From NCBI RefSeq assembly GCF_031583575.1, contig NZ_CP134146.1:2666001-2730000 (forward strand): a DNA stretch of 64,000 nucleotides. The letters are read 5' to 3'. The stretch comes from Thalassotalea nanhaiensis (GTDB lineage: Bacteria > Pseudomonadota > Gammaproteobacteria > Enterobacterales > Alteromonadaceae). This document shows, piece after piece, positions 57,904 to 64,000 of this stretch. The notes beneath the pieces were generated by a model. That model made no database searches, was not told the DNA's origin, and saw only the letters and a list, made by a program, of their open reading frames with translations. Position 1 is the stretch's first letter. Every line of letters begins with the position of its first letter. The position numbers and the translations under genes were made by a program.

Positions 57904-58298
57904 TAATCTTTGTTTCCTATGATGTTAGGACTAGTTTTAGCACTGGCTACACCAAGTACTATCCAACCTAAAGCAAACGCTACTCCGCCCATTGGGGTCA
58001 GTTTCGAGAGCATGCCTATAGATATAAATGTTCTTAAAATTATTAAGCCACAAAAACTTAATAAACCAAAACCAAACAAACTTGCTGCATATTGGCAAAG
58101 CCTTTGATTAGTTTGGTTAAATAAAAGCACCGCAATAAATATCGCAATGCTATGAATAAATGCAAATAATAATGCGGTTTCTAAATTACTTACCTGATGT
58201 AAGGATAGCTTATCTCCTGCGTGAGACAACCATGCCGACAGTAGCACGCAAGCGGCGGCTATTATGCCAGAAAATGTAGATAAAATACGCATTAACAT
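57903..58298 (-). CDS. ygdD: DUF423 (YgdD-family) small membrane protein
   Basis: This 131-residue protein has about four transmembrane helices and the DUF423 start (ISTFSGIIAAACVLLSAWLSHAG form). In E. coli ygdD lies between gcvA and rlmM; here one extra gene is inserted. It is joined to the hydrolase by adjacent stop and start codons and overlaps rlmM by one base. The function is unknown. Confidence 0.9.
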   Translation of the reverse strand: MLMRILSTFSGIIAAACVLLSAWLSHAGDKLSLHQVSNLETALLFAFIHSIAIFIAVLLFNQTNQRLCQYAASLFGFGLLSFCGLIILRTFISIGMLSKLTPMGGVAFALGWIVLGVASAKTSPNIIGNKD

Positions 58299-58934
58299 TT
58301 AACTTTGTTCCTTTATAAAAGCTTTTATTACATTAGCCGCGGTTATTTTATGCTGAAAATGGGTAAAACCTGATTTTACTCTTGGTTTTAAATCGTGATC
58401 GCCATCCTCAACAAAGTGAACAGTAATATTATTTGCTAAATCATAATCCAAAATATCGGCTTTATTACCTAGAGGATCTCTGTCACCTTGCACTATTACA
58501 ACTGGCTTATCAGCTTCCTGCAAAGGCTCTAAACGGAGTTTTTCTGGTTTTTTCTGTGGGTGAAACGGATAACCAATACACACAACGCCATTCACTTTTT
58601 CTTCACCGGCAACCATAGCGGCTACCCTAGACCCCATAGATTTACCGCCGATAAACAAAGGTAGCTCTGCAGAGTATTGCTTAATTCGTTCAATATAACT
58701 TTCTTTCAATACATCCATTTTTCCTGGTGGACGTCGTTTACCATCAATTAAGCGTTGTTGCATGTAAGGAAAATTAAAACGTATTACGTTTATCTCACGT
58801 TCGTTTAACAGCTGAGTAAATTCGGTCATAAACGCACTATCCATATTCGCGCCTGCACCATGGGCAAATATCAAGGTTGCAACAGCACCATCAACCAAAT
58901 TTTGTTGAATTGATAAGTCATCAGTAATTGGCAT
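58299..58934 (-). CDS. Alpha/beta hydrolase (Tex30/KANL3-like)
   Basis: A 211-residue hydrolase has the nucleophile elbow GGKSMGSR (Ser in GxSxG form), LIFAHGAGANMDS as oxyanion region, QGDRDPLG with the acid residue and DGDHDLKPR with the histidine. It belongs to the small dienelactone hydrolase/Tex30-like group of unknown substrate. It is embedded in the gcvA-ygdD-rlmM operon (its ATG overlaps the gcvA stop as TAATG), which is not the case in E. coli. Confidence 0.87.
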   Translation of the reverse strand: MPITDDLSIQQNLVDGAVATLIFAHGAGANMDSAFMTEFTQLLNEREINVIRFNFPYMQQRLIDGKRRPPGKMDVLKESYIERIKQYSAELPLFIGGKSMGSRVAAMVAGEEKVNGVVCIGYPFHPQKKPEKLRLEPLQEADKPVVIVQGDRDPLGNKADILDYDLANNITVHFVEDGDHDLKPRVKSGFTHFQHKITAANVIKAFIKEQS

Positions 58935-59851
58935 TACCCTATTTCTCCATTCTCTATGTCACTTTCTTCTACAGCAATAGTGTTTAATACCCATTGACGA
59001 AATTGGTTAATTCTTCCCGTATCAAGCTGTTCATCTCTACAAACAATATAAAATGCATCCTGATTCACTAATACATGAGAAAATGGTGCAATTAAACGAC
59101 CAGCTTCAATATCTGGTTTTGCCAAGATGTTATTTACTAGTGCGACACCCTGGCCATGAATTGCAGCTTGCATAACCAACGCTGAATGGCTAAATATCGG
59201 TCCTTGATTTAGATTGCTTGTTTGAGTATTTATACTTTTAAACCACCGTTTCCAATCTTTCCTTGATGAATCGTGCAATAGCGTATGATGCTCTAAATCA
59301 GCAGCGTTAACTATTGGCCTTTCACTTGTCAGCATTAACGGCGAACAAACTGGAATTAAATATTCAGTTAATATTTTATCTGAGACTACGTTAGGCCATG
59401 GACCACGCCCATAATAAAATGCAACATCAACATCACTGGTGAGCGTGTCATCGTCGTTATCAGCCGCTTTAATTCGTACATCAATGTCTGGATGATGTTT
59501 ATTGAAATCAGTCAAACGTGGCACTAGCCATTGAATGGCTAAACTTGGCTGAATAGAAACGGTTATCGTCCCCTTCTCACTTTTTGCTAATAACTTTTGT
59601 GTTGCGTCATGCAGAGAAACAAAAATATCTTTTATGTCTAAAAAGTAAGACTGACCTTCTTCGGTGAGTAACAGAGATCTATTTTTTCGCATAAACAGCT
59701 TTAAACCAAGATGCGCTTCTAACGATTTTATTTGATGAGAAATTGCAGCTTGAGTGACGAATAACTCTGCAGACGCTTTTGTAAAGCTCAACAGACGTGC
59801 GGATGCTTCAAAGGCTTTTAGTGCATTAAGAGGTGGTAGTCGATTAGACAT
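58934..59851 (-). CDS. gcvA: GcvA-type LysR transcriptional regulator
   Basis: A 305-residue LysR regulator with an N-terminal winged helix (LKAFEASARLLSFTKASAELF, ISHQIKSLE) and a substrate-binding domain. GcvA activates or represses the glycine-cleavage operon in E. coli; the gene order gcvA-(hydrolase)-ygdD-rlmM supports this subfamily. Its N-terminus is characteristic (RLPPLNALKAFEA). It is the first gene of the operon. Confidence 0.9.
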   Translation of the reverse strand: MSNRLPPLNALKAFEASARLLSFTKASAELFVTQAAISHQIKSLEAHLGLKLFMRKNRSLLLTEEGQSYFLDIKDIFVSLHDATQKLLAKSEKGTITVSIQPSLAIQWLVPRLTDFNKHHPDIDVRIKAADNDDDTLTSDVDVAFYYGRGPWPNVVSDKILTEYLIPVCSPLMLTSERPIVNAADLEHHTLLHDSSRKDWKRWFKSINTQTSNLNQGPIFSHSALVMQAAIHGQGVALVNNILAKPDIEAGRLIAPFSHVLVNQDAFYIVCRDEQLDTGRINQFRQWVLNTIAVEESDIENGEIG

Positions 59852-60101
59852 AGGCTAAGTTGTTTTTATTCATTATATTTTCTAATGCGTAATTATAAAG
59901 TAACTCTTGCTTGTGTGCTATTAAAGTAACGCTTCCCAAAAAATTCAAACAGGCAACTACCGACATGAAAGTTTATTCTAAGAATAATAAATCTATATTA
60001 ATCTGAAGGTTACAAACTATTACATTACTAAACAATCCATTACTTGTTAATTTTATGTTGCACTGGTTTAATAGCACCATATTAATTAAGAGGCTTAAGT
60101 C

Positions 60102-60392
60102 ATGAAAAAGAACACAAATACTATTATCGCTATCGCAACTGCTGCAGTATTACCATTTTTTGCTTTTAATGCTGCTGCTGAAGACAGTGCTGTTACTCAC
60201 GCACAAGCTCAACAAATTCGAATCGCTGCAATTAGCGTAGAAGACAACCTAGAAGCAATGCGTTTAGAAATGAACGAAGAGCAAAATGTTGAAATCACTG
60301 CTATGACTCAACTTAATGAAGAGCAAATTGATCTTGAAGTTGAACGTGACCTTGAAAACAACGAAGAGTATCAAGAGTTAATTGCTGATTAA
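60102..60392 (+). CDS. Small exported acidic protein of unknown function
   Basis: This 96-residue protein has a signal peptide (cleavage near NAAA-ED, about residue 26). The mature part is small, very acidic and rich in Glu/Asn/Gln (for example EMNEEQNVEI and DLENNEEYQELIAD), with predicted helices. I recognise no family. A 50-bp tandem duplication and a terminator lie downstream. Confidence 0.7.
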   Translation: MKKNTNTIIAIATAAVLPFFAFNAAAEDSAVTHAQAQQIRIAAISVEDNLEAMRLEMNEEQNVEITAMTQLNEEQIDLEVERDLENNEEYQELIAD

Positions 60393-60445
60393 TTCAGTAA
60401 AGACTACCTATTGGTAAACCATGGTCAAATAGAATTTATTTGTCA

Positions 60446-60545
60446 ATGAAGTTACAAACTTAAAGCCGTCCATGGCAGTTTGCATTCCTTCATCCATGAA
60501 GTTACAAACTTAAAGCCGTCCATGGCAGTTTGCATTCCTTCATCC
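60446..60545 (+). repeat. Perfect tandem duplication of a 50-bp unit
   Basis: The 50-base unit starting ATGAAGTTACAAACTTAAAG occurs twice head to tail (60446-60495 and 60496-60545), followed by the first seven bases of a third. The two copies are identical, so the event is recent or actively maintained. The unit includes CCATGGCAGTTTGCATTCC and CTTCATCC, similar in part to the repeat at 50846-51003. Confidence 0.85.
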
Positions 60546-60552
60546 ATGAAGT

Positions 60553-60579
60553 AAAAAGCGCCTTAATAGGCGCTTTTTT
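60553..60579 (+). terminator. Intrinsic terminator after the acidic protein gene and duplication
   Basis: AAAAAGCGCCT pairs with AGGCGCTTTTT, followed by further Ts. It comes right after the third, partial repeat copy. Confidence 0.88.
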
Positions 60580-60634
60580 GTTTTAAATAATTAGCAGAAT
60601 ATCTAAAGTAGAAATTTTCTAATCCAAATGTTAA

Positions 60635-60802
60635 TTAGGCGCGAACAACCCACGCCAAAAAACACTTTGTATCATTCACATTATTAAACTTCAATAACTG
60701 TGAACAAGTTTGATCTGTCACCACAATATTGTGTTTATTGACAGAGATTGATTGTATTGGCGATTTAATTGAATAAATCTTGCCATTATATGTATATGAC
60801 AT
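60635..60802 (-). CDS. Small protein of unknown function (55 aa)
   Basis: The ATG at 60802 starts MSYTYNGKIYSIKSPIQS and has AGAG upstream. The longer frame to 60889 would add a 29-residue stretch without signal or family pattern. It has no signal peptide or recognised motif. Coding character is weak but the start is plausible. Confidence 0.4.
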   Translation of the reverse strand: MSYTYNGKIYSIKSPIQSISVNKHNIVVTDQTCSQLLKFNNVNDTKCFLAWVVRA

Positions 60803-61213
60803 AATAAAACTCTTTTTAATTAGCGCGATACTTTTTGACGTATTGGCGCATGAATATGAAAAGCTTTTTATTGTTTGAACTAGTCGCAATGTAGCATTGT
60901 GCTATAAGTACGACGATTATAATTTTTTAAAAATTAAAACAACAGTATGATCGAGACTTTGCTCGATAACTCAGACAACGTTAAGCTTTTTGTTTTGCGT
61001 GATGACTGACTGTGAAAGGGAAAGACATAACATTAATTATCGCAGTGATAATTGGTTAAATAAACAAGATGGGAATAGTTAACAACGCAACTCTATAGAT
61101 ATTTGTATATAAAGTAAACATTTATTTATAACACCTATACAAAATTTGCATTTTACGTTCATAAAATAAAGGCTGCATAGTGCAGCCTTGTATTAAATCA
61201 AGATTGTATAAAG
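60803..61213. other. 411 bp gap: kdsA terminator and A/T-rich DNA
   Basis: Apart from the kdsA terminator at 61169-61189, this A/T-rich stretch shows no gene, repeat or strong hairpin. It presumably includes the promoter of the small protein ending at 60635. Confidence 0.4.
61169..61189 (-). terminator. Intrinsic terminator after kdsA
   Basis: AAGGCTGCA pairs with TGCAGCCTT; on the minus strand it is followed by TATTTTAT. It lies 25 bases after the kdsA stop. Confidence 0.8.
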
Positions 61214-62065
<852 letters not shown>

Positions 62066-62068
62066 TTA

Positions 62069-63313
62069 TTAAGAAACAACTTGTAAAATTTGGCCACATA
62101 ACCACGCCATATATGTACCTACTGTATAGCCTAAAACAGCTAATAAAACACCTACCGGAGCTAAAGATGGGTGGAACGCTGATGCAACAATAGGTGCAGA
62201 GGCTGCGCCACCAACATTGGCCTGGCTACCTACAGCCATATAAAACAGTGGTGCTTTGATTAGTTTAGCGACAAATAACATAAGACTCGCGTGTATTATC
62301 ATCCAAATAGCACCTATAACGAAATAAATCGGCGCTTCAACAATCATGGTAACGTCCATCTTCATACCAATTGAAGCTATAAGAATATATAACATTACCG
62401 AGCCAACTTTACTGGCACCTACACCTTCAAGTTTACGTAAACGAGTAAATGACAAAATAATACCAACAGTAGTGGCAAATACTATCATCCAGAAAAATTT
62501 ACTATGGAAAGATAATTTGTCCAGTTCAGGAAAGTTCGTCACCATATAAGGCGTAATGGCATCGGCAAAGATGTGAGCAAAACCAGTTACACCAAAGCCA
62601 ATGGCTAAAATAATCATTAAATCATGAAGTGCAGGATTACGAGAGTGCTCAGCATGGAAGTTTTCTACTCTTTCTTTTAAACGAGTAATAGCTGATGTGT
62701 CTGCTCCAGCTTTTTCATCAATTTGTTTTGCATTCGATGCCATAACTAATAGGATTGCCATCCAAATATTAGCAACAATGACATCAACGGTGATCATTGC
62801 AGAGAAAATTTTGTCTCCTGCCCCGTAAATTTCCTTCATTGCGGCTTGGTTAGCGCCACCACCAATCCAACTACCGGCAACAGTCGTTAAACCACGCCAT
62901 ACCGCTTCAGGCCCATCTACACCAAGAACTCCTGGAGCAAAACTGGCTACAATCATTAATGCAATCGGGCCGCCCAATACAATACCAACGGTACCAGTAA
63001 AGAACATAATTACTGCTTTTTTACCTAAGCCGGCAATTGCCTTTAAATCAACACTTAACGTTAATAACACCAAACAGGTTGGTAATAAGTATCGAGATGC
63101 AACAAAGTAAAGGTTCGACTCTTCACCACTAATTACACCAAAGGTATTTAGTAAAGACGGTAAAAAGTAACATAATAATACGGCTGGAACGATGGTATAA
63201 AATCGCTTCCATTTAGGGTTACTGCTATTAGCGGTATAAAAAACCAAACCAAGTAAAATGGCCAATAAACCAAGGACTGAAGCATCGTTAGTGATTAACG
63301 CTTGATTATGCAT
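62069..63313 (-). CDS. DUF819-family membrane protein
   Basis: This 414-residue protein has about ten or eleven transmembrane helices. GSWIGGGANQAAMKEIYG and GSQANVGGAASAPIVASAFHP are the conserved repeated motifs of DUF819, related to 2-hydroxycarboxylate/sodium-dependent transporter-like folds. No substrate is established. It is inserted between the sirB1-like gene and kdsA; in E. coli those two genes are adjacent. Confidence 0.9.
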   Translation of the reverse strand: MHNQALITNDASVLGLLAILLGLVFYTANSSNPKWKRFYTIVPAVLLCYFLPSLLNTFGVISGEESNLYFVASRYLLPTCLVLLTLSVDLKAIAGLGKKAVIMFFTGTVGIVLGGPIALMIVASFAPGVLGVDGPEAVWRGLTTVAGSWIGGGANQAAMKEIYGAGDKIFSAMITVDVIVANIWMAILLVMASNAKQIDEKAGADTSAITRLKERVENFHAEHSRNPALHDLMIILAIGFGVTGFAHIFADAITPYMVTNFPELDKLSFHSKFFWMIVFATTVGIILSFTRLRKLEGVGASKVGSVMLYILIASIGMKMDVTMIVEAPIYFVIGAIWMIIHASLMLFVAKLIKAPLFYMAVGSQANVGGAASAPIVASAFHPSLAPVGVLLAVLGYTVGTYMAWLCGQILQVVS

Positions 63314-63376
63314 GTGTTCTCCGAAAATGAAATTATAGTCTCCCCTTCATGTAAAAAAGGGATAGTGTAGTTTTTG

Positions 63377-64000
63377 CTAATGAATAACAGTATCTATACT
63401 GCTAATCATATCTAATTGCATTTGTAATATTTTAGCTTGTGGATCTTTAGGACAACGCTCAACAAAATACTGATAGTCATCGAAAGCTACTTTAAAGCAA
63501 TCAAGTTGCTGTAATAAAAAACCACGATCACGTCGATGATACGGATCATTTGGGTTTAATGCCAATATTAACTCAACACATTGTAATGCTTCAGAAAACA
63601 TTTGTTCTCTGATCAATGAGTTTTTCAAAGATATTAAATATTGAACAATTAAATTTTTATCACTAATAGCCTCTAAAGTAACATGTTCGTTTGGATTTTC
63701 ATCATTATTCAATCGTTGGTCAAGCTCATGCCAATTAATTGGTGTGCCATCTAAACAATTAAAAATAATGGCATAGTCTTCATCACAAACAATACGCAAC
63801 ATTACTTCATTAGGTACATAAACGGCATCCACTTGAAAGCCACAGCAACGAATAATATGCAAAAGAAGTAAATTCTTTAGTGCTGGAGCCATCGAACGAA
63901 ACGCCATTCCGTCGTTAAGCTGATGAGTATTAACAGGCCAACTTGGTCGCGGATGATCAACAAAGAGTTGTTCAACAAAAATTAAGTTTAATAAACGCTC
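63377..64000 (-). CDS. sirB1: SirB1/TPR transglutaminase-like protein (partial at right edge)
   Basis: The reading frame is open from the stop at 63377 to the right edge, giving 207 residues of a longer protein. It begins in the window with ERLLNLIFVEQLFVDHPRPSWPV in frame, upstream of an internal Met at 63907 which is not the true start. The N-terminal part resembles the SirB1 transglutaminase-like domain, and a helical TPR-like C-terminus follows (LIREQMFSEALQCVELILALNPND). The synteny sirB1-(DUF819)-kdsA supports the name. The exact role is unknown. Confidence 0.75.
   Translation of the reverse strand, partial: ERLLNLIFVEQLFVDHPRPSWPVNTHQLNDGMAFRSMAPALKNLLLLHIIRCCGFQVDAVYVPNEVMLRIVCDEDYAIIFNCLDGTPINWHELDQRLNNDENPNEHVTLEAISDKNLIVQYLISLKNSLIREQMFSEALQCVELILALNPNDPYHRRDRGFLLQQLDCFKVAFDDYQYFVERCPKDPQAKILQMQLDMISSIDTVIH

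Noticed and set aside
63377..63907. Complete 176-residue gene starting at 63907
   Set aside because: The frame stays open with plausible coding sequence to the window edge, so the Met at 63907 is internal and the gene is partial.

Overview
The window is a piece of a gammaproteobacterial chromosome, most probably a marine member of the Alteromonadales close to Colwellia/Thalassotalea. The evidence is low-GC, A/T-rich sequence, gammaproteobacterial core gene order (pheS-pheT-ihfA; yggL/mutY-yggX; syd/queF; gcvA-ygdD-rlmM; sirB1..kdsA), and families typical of this order (DUF3192, DUF2789, the OsmC-YcaO fusion, a 335-residue NAD-type isocitrate dehydrogenase). The genus is inferred from gene content and style, not from a search.

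Region by region: 1-5542 holds pheST on the minus strand, with the first codons of ihfA at the left edge, preceded by a hairpin that may be an attenuator and by a NatA/NatB-type ABC exporter. 5726-13030 holds secreted or metabolic genes: an M28 peptidase, asnB, a flavin monooxygenase, an M19 lipoprotein dipeptidase and an AraC-type regulator. The asnB/monooxygenase junction carries a hairpin-rich duplicated repeat. 13233-15161 is a tandem pair of related exported beta-rich proteins that share an upstream box; four helically phased TGYAAT boxes lie in front of the first. 15260-18090 is housekeeping (trmB, yggL, mutY-yggX).

18286-21800 is a tRNA locus (tRNA-Phe, tRNA-Thr) followed by decayed 3' pieces of tRNA-Thr. 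These flank a small cargo of a MetA-like outer-membrane protein and a sulfatase, and the last codons of the sulfatase lie inside a tRNA-Thr relic. 22008-39608 is rich in signalling: an orphan PAS histidine kinase, a Tat-exported GFA-like protein, a lipoprotein, a divergent ABC-2/LytS-LytTR module whose permease carries a large extracellular domain, and two large tandem hybrid histidine kinases. 39609-43276 is gene-poor around one membrane-anchored serine hydrolase. It contains a perfect 18-bp palindrome, a perfect 28-bp palindrome and an isolated minus-strand terminator.

43277-48394 contains OsmC-YcaO and a nitric-oxide-response operon (nsrR-nnrS-norE-like-norF-like) with a near-perfect NsrR operator. 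48472-59851 is mostly conserved housekeeping: Mpo1-like, GNAT, DUF2789, two DUF3192 paralogues, syd, queF, ppnN, xni, NAD-isocitrate dehydrogenase, and the compact gcvA-hydrolase-ygdD-rlmM operon. 60102-64000 holds two small proteins of unknown function, a perfect 50-bp tandem duplication, kdsA, a DUF819 membrane protein and a sirB1-like gene running off the right edge.

I see no CRISPR array, recognisable antiphage system, transposase or integrase. The most unusual parts are the tRNA-Thr relic island, the LytTR-linked ABC-2 permease with a probably non-catalytic M1-like domain, and the structured but gene-poor DNA at 39.6-40.7 kb and 42.6-43.3 kb.
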